A stretch of DNA of 64,000 nt, from positions 2,522,137 to 2,586,136 of the forward strand of contig NZ_CP046640.1 of NCBI RefSeq assembly GCF_017751145.1, given 5' to 3'. Numbering within the stretch: position 1 is the stretch's first letter; each line of letters starts with the position of its first letter. The notes beneath the pieces were generated by a model. It was given only the letters and a program-made list of their open reading frames with translations, did not search any database and had not been told where the DNA came from. Origin of the DNA: Iocasia fonsfrigidae. GTDB lineage: Bacteria > Bacillota > Halanaerobiia > Halanaerobiales > DTU029. Positions 38,995 through 46,639 of this stretch are shown in pieces. A program made the translations under genes and the position numbers.

Positions 38995-39019
38995 TAAAAT
39001 ACCTCCCTATGTACTAAAA

Positions 39020-39054
39020 TTATAATAATTATTGTTTATTAGTAATAATTATTG
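39020..39054 (-). promoter_or_regulatory. Fur/PerR-like operator of desulfoferrodoxin
   Basis: TTATAATAATTATTG (39020-39034) is close to the PerR box TTATAATNATTATAA, and a second TAATAATTATTG follows 20 bp away (39043-39054). Both lie downstream of the -10 box, where a repressor would block transcription. Peroxide-dependent derepression is inferred. Confidence 0.55.
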
Positions 39055-39059
39055 TTTTT

Positions 39060-39088
39060 ATTATACTATAGTAAATTCTTTATGTCAA
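39060..39088 (-). promoter_or_regulatory. Sigma-A promoter of desulfoferrodoxin
   Basis: Minus strand TTGACA (39088-39083), 17 bases, TATAAT (39065-39060). Exact consensus. Confidence 0.85.
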
Positions 39089-39099
39089 GAAAGAAGTAT

Positions 39100-39128
39100 T
39101 TGATTATTTATTAAAATAAGTATAAAAT
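39100..39128 (+). promoter_or_regulatory. Sigma-A promoter of typA
   Basis: TTGATT (39100-39105), 17 bases, TAAAAT (39123-39128), 35 bases before the start codon. Confidence 0.6.
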
Positions 39129-39162
39129 AAACAGGTATTCTTAGAAAGAAAGGAAATAAAAT

Positions 39163-40977
39163 ATGCCAAAAAAGAAAAAAATTATTAATTTAGCTGTAAT
39201 TGCTCATGTAGATGCAGGGAAATCCACTCTAGTTGATGCTTTCTTAACTCAAAGTGGTGTTTTTAGAGAAAACGAAGAGGTTTTAGACTGTGTAATGGAT
39301 AATAATGAATTAGAAAGGGAGCGCGGTATTACTATCTACTCTAAGAATTGTTCCATAGAATATAAGGACTACAAGATAAATATTGTAGATACACCTGGAC
39401 ATGCTGATTTTTCTTCTGAAGTAGAAAGGGTTATTAAAGCAGTAGATACTGCTATTCTTATAGTTGATTCAAGTGAAGGGCCAATGCCCCAGACCCGCTT
39501 TGTTTTAAAGAAATGCCTTGAACTGGGAATTAGACCAATTTTATTTATCAATAAAATGGATAAAAAAAATGCCAGAGCTCAGGAAGTTGAAGATATGGTA
39601 CTGGATCTCTTTATAGACCTGAAGGCAAGTGATGAACAATTAGATTTCCCCACAGTTTATGGAGTTGCCAAAGATGGTATTGCTCGAAAAAGTATTAATG
39701 ACACAAATGATGATTTAACACCATTATTTGAAACAATTCTAGATAATATCAATACCTATCCAGATAATGATGAAAAACCACTTCAATTACAAATATATGA
39801 CCTGGCCTATGATGATTACTTAGGTAGAATTGGTATTGGAAGGATATATCAGGGAACTATCAAAACTGGTCAGTCAGTTAAGATCTCAAAAAGAGATAAC
39901 AGTATAAAAGATAGTAAGATTAATCAATTATTTGTTTATGAAGGGCTAAAACAAACAGCTGTCGAAAAGGCTTATAGTGGAGATATAGTTGCTCTGGCAG
40001 GTATTGATGATATATCAATTGGTGAAACAGTATGTAACCCTGGAGAGGTATTACCTATGGAGATGATTAAAATAGAAGAACCTACTCTATCAATGAATTT
40101 TTTTATCAATGACTCACCTTTTGCCGGGCAGAGCGGAAAATTTTTGACTACCAGACACCTTAAAGCAAGGCTGGATAAAGAACTGGAAGTAAATATGGGA
40201 TTAAAGGTAGAACAACAATCAAACACAGAATCCTTTAAAGTCTCCGGCCGTGGGGAGCTACACCTCTCTATCCTTTTAGAAAAAATGCGCCGGGAGGGAT
40301 ATGAGATCTCTGTCTCAAAACCAGAGGTTTTAATGCATAATGATAACGGTCAGGTACAGGAACCTGTGGAAAAAGTTAATATTGATGTTCCAGAGAAATA
40401 CTCCGGGACAGTAATTTCAAAACTTAATCAAAGAAAAGGGATTATGCAGTCTATGAAAATAGAAAATAACTATGTAAAACTGGAATATCTTGTCCCTACA
40501 AGAGGCTTGATCGGTTTTAAAAGTGAATTTATTAATGATACCAGTGGTGAAGGAACCCTAATACGTTCATTTGAAAAATATGAAAAATACAAAGGGGATA
40601 TAGCTGAGAGGTTAAATGGGGTTTTAATATCACAAAATAACGGAACAGCTATGGCTTATTCCCTATATAACCTAAGTGAACGGGGTACTATGTTTATCAA
40701 GGCCGGCACCAAAGTATATGAAGGAATGATAATTGGAATGAACAACCGGAATAATGACCTTACTGTAAACCCCTGCAAAAACAAAAAACTAACTAATACA
40801 AGGGCCGCCGGTTCTGATGATGCCCTTAACCTTTCACCACCTAGAACATTTACTCTGGAAGAGGCCTTGGAATTTATCAATAATGATGAATTAGTAGAAA
40901 TAACACCTGATGCTATAAGATTAAGAAAAAAAATCCTGAATGAAAAAGACCGGATTAAATACAATAAGAATAAATAA
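39163..40977 (+). CDS. typA: TypA/BipA ribosome-associated GTPase (604 aa)
   Basis: Translational GTPase involved in ribosome assembly and stress or cold growth. P-loop AHVDAGKSTL at about 15 (the common form is HVDHGKTTL), switch region RERGIT, DTPGHADFSSEVER, NKMDKKNARAQEV, then EF-G-like domains III and V and the BipA-specific C-terminus. The length is normal. Confidence 0.95.
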   Translation: MPKKKKIINLAVIAHVDAGKSTLVDAFLTQSGVFRENEEVLDCVMDNNELERERGITIYSKNCSIEYKDYKINIVDTPGHADFSSEVERVIKAVDTAILIVDSSEGPMPQTRFVLKKCLELGIRPILFINKMDKKNARAQEVEDMVLDLFIDLKASDEQLDFPTVYGVAKDGIARKSINDTNDDLTPLFETILDNINTYPDNDEKPLQLQIYDLAYDDYLGRIGIGRIYQGTIKTGQSVKISKRDNSIKDSKINQLFVYEGLKQTAVEKAYSGDIVALAGIDDISIGETVCNPGEVLPMEMIKIEEPTLSMNFFINDSPFAGQSGKFLTTRHLKARLDKELEVNMGLKVEQQSNTESFKVSGRGELHLSILLEKMRREGYEISVSKPEVLMHNDNGQVQEPVEKVNIDVPEKYSGTVISKLNQRKGIMQSMKIENNYVKLEYLVPTRGLIGFKSEFINDTSGEGTLIRSFEKYEKYKGDIAERLNGVLISQNNGTAMAYSLYNLSERGTMFIKAGTKVYEGMIIGMNNRNNDLTVNPCKNKKLTNTRAAGSDDALNLSPPRTFTLEEALEFINNDELVEITPDAIRLRKKILNEKDRIKYNKNK

Positions 40978-40989
40978 ATCCAGATTCAG

Positions 40990-41030
40990 AAAAAACCCTG
41001 ACTACTTTTTAATAAGTAGGCCAGGGTTAA
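40990..41030 (+). terminator. Terminator between typA and csp
   Basis: AACCCTG...CTACTT pairs with AAGTAG...CAGGGTT. A-rich and T-rich flanks on both sides allow it to serve the convergent genes. Confidence 0.75.
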
Positions 41031-41056
41031 ATTACTATATTTATAGTATTTTCTTT

Positions 41057-41260
41057 TTATAGAGCAACAACATTTGCTGCCTGTGGTCCGCGATCCCCTT
41101 CAACAATCTCAAATTCAACTTCTTGACCCTCTTCTAAATTTTTAAAGCCTTCCTGCTGTATAGCAGAAAAATGTACAAAAACGTCATCTCCTTCATCTCT
41201 TTCAATAAATCCAAAACCCTTTTTGCCATCAAACCATTTTACTTTACCATTGTAAATCAT
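41057..41260 (-). CDS. Cold-shock protein (67 aa)
   Basis: Single CSD-fold RNA chaperone with both RNA-binding motifs: KGFGFIERD (RNP1) and VFVHFSAI (RNP2). It starts [13 protein letters not shown] and has the usual length. It is preceded by a promoter and a short leader with a hairpin. Confidence 0.96.
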   Translation of the reverse strand: MIYNGKVKWFDGKKGFGFIERDEGDDVFVHFSAIQQEGFKNLEEGQEVEFEIVEGDRGPQAANVVAL

Positions 41261-41286
41261 TAAATATATTCCTCCTATGTTCTATC

Positions 41287-41356
41287 CTGGGTAAATTACT
41301 GCTATATTTTTATTACCCAGCGCTAATAATATAACATGTTATCTATTATTTGTCAA
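41287..41356 (-). promoter_or_regulatory. Promoter and leader hairpin of the cold-shock gene
   Basis: Minus strand TTGACA (41356-41351), 17 bases, TATATT (41333-41328). Directly after the expected start site, CTGGGTAA (41320-41313) pairs with TTACCCAG (41294-41287). The hairpin is at the 5' end of the transcript, ahead of the ribosome binding site. Confidence 0.7.
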
Positions 41357-41478
41357 ATTAAATTTATTATAATTCCAGTTTATTCCAAAACTCTTAACGC
41401 TTGATTTGACAGACAACTCTTAAAATGTTAACATTAACAGACGTAAGGGTATAAATAAATAAATGAGGTGAACTATTA

Positions 41479-41829
41479 ATGTCAATTTTAGAAAAAGCCA
41501 AATCACTTGGTGAAGAAATAGTAGATTCCAGCGAATATAAAGAACTTAAAACAAGTGAGACAGCTATGTATGAAGATGAAAATGCCAAAACACTACTAAA
41601 TGAGTTCAGCACTAAACAAAGGCGCTTACAGATGGCCCAGTCCAATGGTAAGGCAATTACAAAAGAACAACAGAAAGAACTCCAGAACATCCAGGTTAAA
41701 ATGCAGGCCAATGAAAAGGTGAAGGAATTTATGGAGGCCCAGCAGAAATTTAATAAAGTAATGGAATCAGTTAATCAAACAATTTCATCTGTTCTAGAAA
41801 ATAATCCTAGCAGTACAGAGACAAAATAA
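41479..41829 (+). CDS. YlbF/YmcA-family protein (116 aa)
   Basis: Helical protein of the YlbF/YmcA family, SILEKAKSLGEEIVDSSEYKEL onward, with the long helix ALNEFSTKQRRLQMAQ and FMEAQQKFNKVMESVNQTI. In Bacillus subtilis such proteins form the Y-complex that adjusts RNase Y activity. It starts at ATG after GAGGTG. Monocistronic, with a terminator. Confidence 0.85.
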   Translation: MSILEKAKSLGEEIVDSSEYKELKTSETAMYEDENAKTLLNEFSTKQRRLQMAQSNGKAITKEQQKELQNIQVKMQANEKVKEFMEAQQKFNKVMESVNQTISSVLENNPSSTETK

Positions 41830-41837
41830 ACAAACTG

Positions 41838-41865
41838 CCACAGGAAATTAAAAACCCTGTGGTCT
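41838..41865 (+). terminator. Terminator after the ylbF-like gene
   Basis: CCACAGG (41838-41844) / CCTGTGG (41856-41862) followed by TCTTTTATATTTTT. Confidence 0.85.
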
Positions 41866-41900
41866 TTTATATTTTTACTCTGTATTTGTAAAATTAATAA

Positions 41901-42047
41901 TTAATCCAGTGTATATTTTCCCTCAAGATACATATAGATTATCCGATCAAGAAATTCGTTAAAACTCATTCCATCATCGATTAATTTCTTCATAAGTTTT
42001 CTGTGCTTTTCTTTATCCAGCTTATACATGGATCGTTTCATCCTCAT
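41901..42047 (-). CDS. Small protein, ribbon-helix-helix-like (48 aa)
   Basis: ATG 42047 follows GGGAGG at 42055-42060. The protein MRMKRSMYKLDKEKHRKLM continues with DDGMSFNEFLDRIIYMYLEG. It matches the second half of the neighbour at 42070 (EFDEFLDRTIELYLNEK), so the two are tandem paralogues. The pattern of a short basic strand and two helices (G-x-S/E-F-x-EFLDR) resembles Arc/MetJ ribbon-helix-helix DNA-binding proteins, often antitoxins; no toxin gene is next to it. Confidence 0.6.
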   Translation of the reverse strand: MRMKRSMYKLDKEKHRKLMKKLIDDGMSFNEFLDRIIYMYLEGKYTLD

Positions 42048-42069
42048 AAAAAAACCTCCCTATTAACAG

Positions 42070-42258
42070 CTAATTGTTTTCTTCCATCCATCTCCCCCAT
42101 CCTTCAGAATCAAGTTTGGGATCGAGTTTTTCATTCAAATACAGCTCTATAGTCCTGTCCAAGAATTCATCAAATTCTATGCCCTGTTCTGCTAATTTTT
42201 CCTCAACTTTGTTATACTTAATCTCAGGCAAACGATATGCCATTCTCCTTATTCCCAT
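42070..42258 (-). CDS. Small protein, ribbon-helix-helix-like (62 aa)
   Basis: ATG 42258 follows AGGAGGGTT. The protein MGIRRMAYRLPEIKYNKVEE then AEQGIEFDEFLDRTIELYL, with an acidic tail (EGWGRWMEENN). Same pattern as the 48-residue neighbour 22 bases downstream. A longer reading from 42378 has no ribosome binding site. Probably a DNA-binding small protein; function unknown. Confidence 0.6.
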   Translation of the reverse strand: MGIRRMAYRLPEIKYNKVEEKLAEQGIEFDEFLDRTIELYLNEKLDPKLDSEGWGRWMEENN

Positions 42259-42505
42259 GATAACCCTCCTTTTATTTATATAATCTGTATAGCTTAAAAT
42301 AATATTGTATTTTATCTGTTTTTGCCTATTACTATTATAACCAATAAGGAAAAGTAAAACAAAAAAATTCCCATCCAAAAATTATCTCCTATATTTAAAT
42401 TATATAAAAAAAAATATATTCCTTTATATTTCGTCAATTTTTTATATAATTTTATGCTAAGATAATAAACTATATTATCTAACACAATTAAGCAAGCCCA
42501 CTAAG

Positions 42506-42529
42506 CTGAACAAAATGGCTCCGCCACCC
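42506..42529. repeat. 24-bp motif M, left copy
   Basis: CTGAACAAAATGGCTCCGCC plus ACCC. It recurs exactly at 44104-44127 and in degraded form at about 44486 (TTGAACAAAGTGGCTTAACT) and 55402 (AGAACAAATTAACTTCGCCA). It contains a GGC-GGA-GCC hairpin. Confidence 0.85.
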
Positions 42530-42798
42530 TACTGCAACTCAGAATCCCCTTCTGTTTTACGGTAGGGGTATTTAATATAAGATGATTCAAAAACCATCTT
42601 TGTAAGACATTCAGGACATGCCACTCCAGGCATTTCCCCTTCTTTCAATTTTTGAACCATTGCAAACTCATCTACTACAAAATCAGGTACATGATCATCC
42701 ATCCCACACTTTGGACATCTATAAACATACCATTCTTCTTGGTGGTCCGGGGAATGGAATGGTAGTTCCCAGTTGTCTCGCTCTTTTTCGTCTTTCAA
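42529..42798 (-). CDS. Zinc-ribbon companion protein of the IS91-like element (89 aa)
   Basis: Begins at TTG 42798, nine bases after GGAGGAGG, and overlaps the end of the transposase gene in another frame by 80 bases. Two CxxC pairs (CPKCGMDD and CPECLTKM) suggest one zinc ribbon. Stop codon TAG lies next to motif M. Role unknown; the good ribosome binding site and position suggest it is made with the transposase. Confidence 0.65.
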   Translation of the reverse strand: MKDEKERDNWELPFHSPDHQEEWYVYRCPKCGMDDHVPDFVVDEFAMVQKLKEGEMPGVACPECLTKMVFESSYIKYPYRKTEGDSELQ

Positions 42799-44044
42799 TT
42801 CTAGGATCCTCCTCCCATGGATATCTTTTTATATGTCGTCCATTTTCATCTGTATGTTCAAAATGATAAATAAAATCATGTTTAGGACTCCATATCTCAT
42901 ATAATACCATCTCCGAACCACATTTCCTACATATTAATGGGTCTCTATCAAAACTTTTTATAATATTTTCTCGCCATCTCATTACTCTTTTTTTCTTTTC
43001 TACCACTATTAGTTTTAACTGTCTTTTCTTCATGTATTTCCATAGTGATACTATCTTTTTTACTTTTTTATTAAAACCTCTACTATATAACCCATATCTT
43101 CTTACCATCTTAAAATACTTTTTAGGTACATGCATTATCAATCTACCTATAAAGTCTAATACATCAAGCAGTAATTCTTTTCTTTTTTTCGTATTATGGT
43201 CTTCATACCAAAACCTTACCTTCTTACCATCATACTCTAGTATTCTATATTCAGCCATAGCTGGACGTGCTAGATATCTACCAATATATCTAGTTGCACC
43301 TCTAGCATTAATTAGTCTAGATTCAGCATTTACATAAAATCCATTAGGATATTTTTGATACAGTTCTCTTACTAAATTCTGAACCTTTAAGTCCTCTTTG
43401 AAATACTTTCGAAATATATTAAGTAATACTTTCTGCCATGACTTTCTTAAATATGGATATGAAATATATCCAATATGCTTCCACTGCTTATATTTATCTA
43501 ATGCTCCTTCTGTTAATAGAGCATGGATATGAGGATTAAACCCTACATCCCTCCCAAAAGTATGAACTACTGTTATTACTCCAACTTGATATTCTTTTTC
43601 CTTTGATTGTTTATCATAGTAATCTTGAATTAATTCATTTACTGCATCGCACATATCTTTCAATAAATCTCTATGCCAATATACATACCCTCTTAATTGT
43701 TCTGGTAATGTAAATACTAAATGTCTATGACTTGTATCAAGTATATTCTCTACTTGTTTCTCAACCCAATTATCTATATATTTCTTGCCACATCGTACAC
43801 AAAAACGACTTTTACAGCTAAATCCAATTATATGCTCATGACCACATTCAAGACATTTATATAAAGTATATCCATTTTCAGGATTTCCACAACCCAATGC
43901 CCTTTCAACCTGTTCAATTACATCATCTATCATATCAGCTGGAACCACTTCTGATAATCTGTTATCTTTAAAGATTTTCCAGTTATTATTATGAGTAAAT
44001 ATTTTTTTAATCGTATGTTGTTTTTGTATCTCTTTTCTTTTCAT
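42719..44044 (-). CDS. IS91-family transposase (441 aa)
   Basis: Rolling-circle transposase. An N-terminal zinc-binding domain with CLECGHEH and CKSRFCVRCGKKY is followed by the HUH motif GFNPHIHALLTEG and a catalytic tyrosine region ATRYIGRYLARPAMAEYR. Near the C-terminus a second zinc pair (CRKCGSEM) appears. The frame stays open to GTG 44125 in motif M, but that part is probably untranslated; ATG 44044 (MKRKEIQKQHTIKK) is the likely start, with a weak ribosome binding site. The gene looks intact. Confidence 0.85.
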   Translation of the reverse strand: MKRKEIQKQHTIKKIFTHNNNWKIFKDNRLSEVVPADMIDDVIEQVERALGCGNPENGYTLYKCLECGHEHIIGFSCKSRFCVRCGKKYIDNWVEKQVENILDTSHRHLVFTLPEQLRGYVYWHRDLLKDMCDAVNELIQDYYDKQSKEKEYQVGVITVVHTFGRDVGFNPHIHALLTEGALDKYKQWKHIGYISYPYLRKSWQKVLLNIFRKYFKEDLKVQNLVRELYQKYPNGFYVNAESRLINARGATRYIGRYLARPAMAEYRILEYDGKKVRFWYEDHNTKKRKELLLDVLDFIGRLIMHVPKKYFKMVRRYGLYSRGFNKKVKKIVSLWKYMKKRQLKLIVVEKKKRVMRWRENIIKSFDRDPLICRKCGSEMVLYEIWSPKHDFIYHFEHTDENGRHIKRYPWEEDPRIERRKRARQLGTTIPFPGPPRRMVCL

Positions 44045-44103
44045 AATACTTATTAATTCTATTAAGTTATCCACAAACCTGCTTAACACATAATTTCCTA
44101 TAC

Positions 44104-44127
44104 CTGAACAAAATGGCTCCGCCACCC
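44104..44127. repeat. 24-bp motif M, right copy
   Basis: Identical to 42506-42529. It stands between the transposase gene and the structured repeat X1, so it is both the right edge of one unit and the left edge of the next. Confidence 0.85.
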
Positions 44128-44460
44128 AGACTTAATCACTAATTATTAATTTTTTCTTAGAACCACTTTTCACTCAAAGTTAACTACTCATCATAATAAA
44201 CCAGCCCAATATATTTACTGGACGACTCTAGAAATTGTCTGGAGGCATGGAACTTGGCCTCGATGGCCTGATACTGACTCGACCATGCGTTATAAAAAGA
44301 AGAGTCAGTGAGCCGGAAGACAATTTCTCGACAGTAAACGAAGGCAGGACGCCATAGTGCAACCTTAATTTTCTTGTACGCTCTGCTTAGACCGCGGAGT
44401 GCCTGCGGTGCACGACAAGGTAAGTAAATATACTGGTCGGTCTTTAAAGTTATCCACAAT
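44128..44460. repeat. Structured non-coding repeat X1
   Basis: About 330 bp, matching X2 (55427-55754) at nearly every base over the central 260. Hairpins are evident: TAGAAATTGTCT with AGACAATTTCT, ACTGACTC with GAGTCAGT, GGCCTCGATGGCC, and on the minus strand a CTTGT/ACAAG-closed part holding two small hairpins. It is flanked by motif M on the left and a degraded M on the right. The short frame at 44184-44558 overlaps another gene and is not supported. Confidence 0.8.
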
Positions 44461-44517
44461 TTCAAAATTGCATAGTTTCCTAAACTTGAACAAAGTGGCT
44501 TAACTGCCATCCAGACT

Positions 44518-45405
44518 CTAAGAATCTCTTTTCTTCCTATGTACATAAGTAACTGCATTTAAGCCAGCTACCTGTCCCTGTCCAACAGCCCTGGCCAATT
44601 GATATGGTGTGCCTGTACAATCACCGGCAGCATAAACACCGGGTAAATTAGAAGCCATATTCTCATCTACTTTAATATGCCCTTTTTCATCTAAAGCAAG
44701 CCCATATAATAACTTATCAGCAGGGGTTACTTCCCTTAAGATAAAAACCCCATCAAGGTCTATTGTCTGTTTTTTTAACCTTAAACCCTCTACCCTGACA
44801 TCACCTTCAATACCTAAGGGACTGTCCTTAATTGTCTTAATATTGGAGATATTAAAACCATCTTCAAAGTCAAACTGTGGAATAAAATAGACGGTATCCA
44901 CTATTTCAGCCAGGTATTCACTCTCTTCTATCCCTTCTTCTGTATAGGCAATTACAGCTACATCCTTATTTCTGTATAATGCCCCATCACAAGTAGCACA
45001 ATAACTAACACCACTACCAAGCAATTCCTCTTCCCCGGGTAAATATTTATTGTTACTAACCCCAGGCGCCAGTACTAAAGTATAGGCATGGTAAGTCTTA
45101 TCTCTGGAGGCAAGTGTATAATAATCATCCTGTAGATAAATATTATCTATCCGGGAACGGCTTATATCTATCCCCATCTCTGCTATATGGGCAATAAATT
45201 TTTTCATCAATTCCTCTCCACTTAGATTATAATAACCTAAATAATTATTGACTTTTTCTGCTCGATATAACTTAGGACTACAAATCTCTGCTCCCAGGAG
45301 GAGCAAGGACTTTTTTCTAATAGAAATATTTACTGCTGCTGATAATCCTGCTGGCCCACACCCTACTACAGCAATATCATTAATTTTAGCTTTATTTTCT
45401 TCCAA
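44518..45405 (-). CDS. Thioredoxin-reductase-like flavoprotein (295 aa)
   Basis: FAD/NAD(P)-binding pyridine-nucleotide disulfide reductase of the TrxB family: FAD motif VVGCGPAGLSAAV, redox-active CATC (SYCATCDGALY) and the C-terminal GVYAAGDCTGTPYQLARAVGQG. The NADPH-binding segment reads VAVIAYTEEG rather than GGG-x-SA, so the nucleotide site is unusual. TTG 45405 follows GAGGTG; an in-frame ATG 42 bases earlier has no ribosome binding site. No thioredoxin gene is nearby. Confidence 0.85.
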   Translation of the reverse strand: MEENKAKINDIAVVGCGPAGLSAAVNISIRKKSLLLLGAEICSPKLYRAEKVNNYLGYYNLSGEELMKKFIAHIAEMGIDISRSRIDNIYLQDDYYTLASRDKTYHAYTLVLAPGVSNNKYLPGEEELLGSGVSYCATCDGALYRNKDVAVIAYTEEGIEESEYLAEIVDTVYFIPQFDFEDGFNISNIKTIKDSPLGIEGDVRVEGLRLKKQTIDLDGVFILREVTPADKLLYGLALDEKGHIKVDENMASNLPGVYAAGDCTGTPYQLARAVGQGQVAGLNAVTYVHRKKRDS

Positions 45406-45482
45406 AAAATCACCTCGTTTTTTATAAACAAATCCTGAGCCTGGCATTAGTTTATGAATAAAAACAAAAAAAATACCAATAA

Positions 45483-45512
45483 AACGCCTCTTATAAATTA
45501 AGAGACGCTTTT
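45483..45512. terminator. Terminator after the MocA-family oxidoreductase
   Basis: ACGCCTCTTA / TAAGAGACGC stem with A and T runs on the two sides, just beyond the stop codon at 45515. Confidence 0.75.
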
Positions 45513-45514
45513 TA

Positions 45515-46501
45515 TTATTTATCAGCTGGATATCTCAAATTAATCTTATCACGTATTTTATCAAGAGTTTCCATAACATCCAGACTTTCTTTGAGAGGCA
45601 TGACAGCACTCTCCTTCTTACCTGACCTCAAATATTTATTAACCTCAACCGCCTCATAATTTAAACCATTTCCTTCCAGAGGTTGCTCAAATTCCTTAAT
45701 AACCTTTCCTTCACGGTATACTCTGGCAGATGAAGGGCTGTGAAATTCAGGAATAACAATATAACCCCTGGTCCCGGTTATACAGGCCTCTTCTCTAGTC
45801 TTGGTCCGGATAGCACAGGATAATTGAGCCATCTTTCCCTGTTTGTATTTAAAAATAACAGCAGTCTGTTCATCAACACCAGTCTCACCAATTTCTGCTG
45901 CAGCTTTAATACTCGATGGTTGTCTGCCAAAAACCATAGAAGCCAGAGAAACTGGATAAATACCGACATCAAGTAGAGCCCCTCCACCTAGTTCCAGGTT
46001 ATAGAGACGCCCGGACGGTTTTACTGGTTTATTAATTCCAAAATCAGCCTCCAACCATTTAACCTCACCAATCAAACCTTCAGCTAACCATTCCCTCACC
46101 TTTTCCATGACCAGGAAATAACGGGTCCACATTGCTTCCATCAAAAAAATATTTTTTGACCTTGCCAGAGATACCATTTCTTCAGCCTCTGCCAGATTTA
46201 CTGCAAATGGTTTTTCACAAAGCACAGGTTTTCCAGCCTTAAGACACATTATTGTATTATCTTTATGATATGTATGAGGTGTAGCAATATAGATAACATC
46301 AATCTCCTGCGCCAGAACAAGTTCCTGATAACTACTATAGGAATGCTGAATATTAAAACAATCCGCAAATTCTTTAGCCCTTTCTTCAGAACGTGATGCA
46401 ACCCCGGCAATATTAACATCTGGTAAAATACTAAGACCCTCTGCAAATTGGTGGGCAATATTACCAGTACCAATAATACCCCAGTTAATCTTCTTATTCA
46501 T
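45515..46501 (-). CDS. Gfo/Idh/MocA-family oxidoreductase (328 aa)
   Basis: NAD(P)-dependent oxidoreductase with WGIIGTGNIAHQF, ATPHTYHKDN, CEKPFAVN and the GGGALLDVGIYPVSLA segment typical of dimeric dihydrodiol dehydrogenase/xylose dehydrogenase-like members. It is monocistronic. The substrate cannot be named from sequence. Confidence 0.88.
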   Translation of the reverse strand: MNKKINWGIIGTGNIAHQFAEGLSILPDVNIAGVASRSEERAKEFADCFNIQHSYSSYQELVLAQEIDVIYIATPHTYHKDNTIMCLKAGKPVLCEKPFAVNLAEAEEMVSLARSKNIFLMEAMWTRYFLVMEKVREWLAEGLIGEVKWLEADFGINKPVKPSGRLYNLELGGGALLDVGIYPVSLASMVFGRQPSSIKAAAEIGETGVDEQTAVIFKYKQGKMAQLSCAIRTKTREEACITGTRGYIVIPEFHSPSSARVYREGKVIKEFEQPLEGNGLNYEAVEVNKYLRSGKKESAVMPLKESLDVMETLDKIRDKINLRYPADK

Positions 46502-46639
46502 TATCTAACCCCCTCGTATGTTAGAAGTACTTATTTTACTAAACCATTATAATTAATATAACTTAATTTACCCTATACTTATTTAATTCTATAAAAAATT
46601 TAAAGTCCCTACTAACTTTTAAAAATCATATTTTTTAGG

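Larger units (their letters stand above)
42506..44127 (-). mobile_element. IS91-like insertion element with two genes
   Basis: A 1.6-kb unit bounded by exact 24-bp direct copies of motif M, with the transposase and a zinc-ribbon gene on the minus strand. IS91 elements move by a rolling-circle (HUH) mechanism and lack normal terminal inverted repeats; the GAAC inside motif M is one of the tetranucleotide targets known for that family. No target duplication is visible. Confidence 0.7.

Noticed and set aside
44091-44110. Resemblance of TTCCTATACC beside motif M to the ISCR oriIS sequence
   Set aside because: Only about ten bases match, and it lies upstream of the transposase rather than at the expected downstream end.
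44184-44558. 124-codon minus-strand frame across repeat X1
   Set aside because: It overlaps the flavoprotein gene, has no ribosome binding site, and its counterpart in X2 (55522-55752) is in a different, shorter frame. The base changes do not look protein-constrained.
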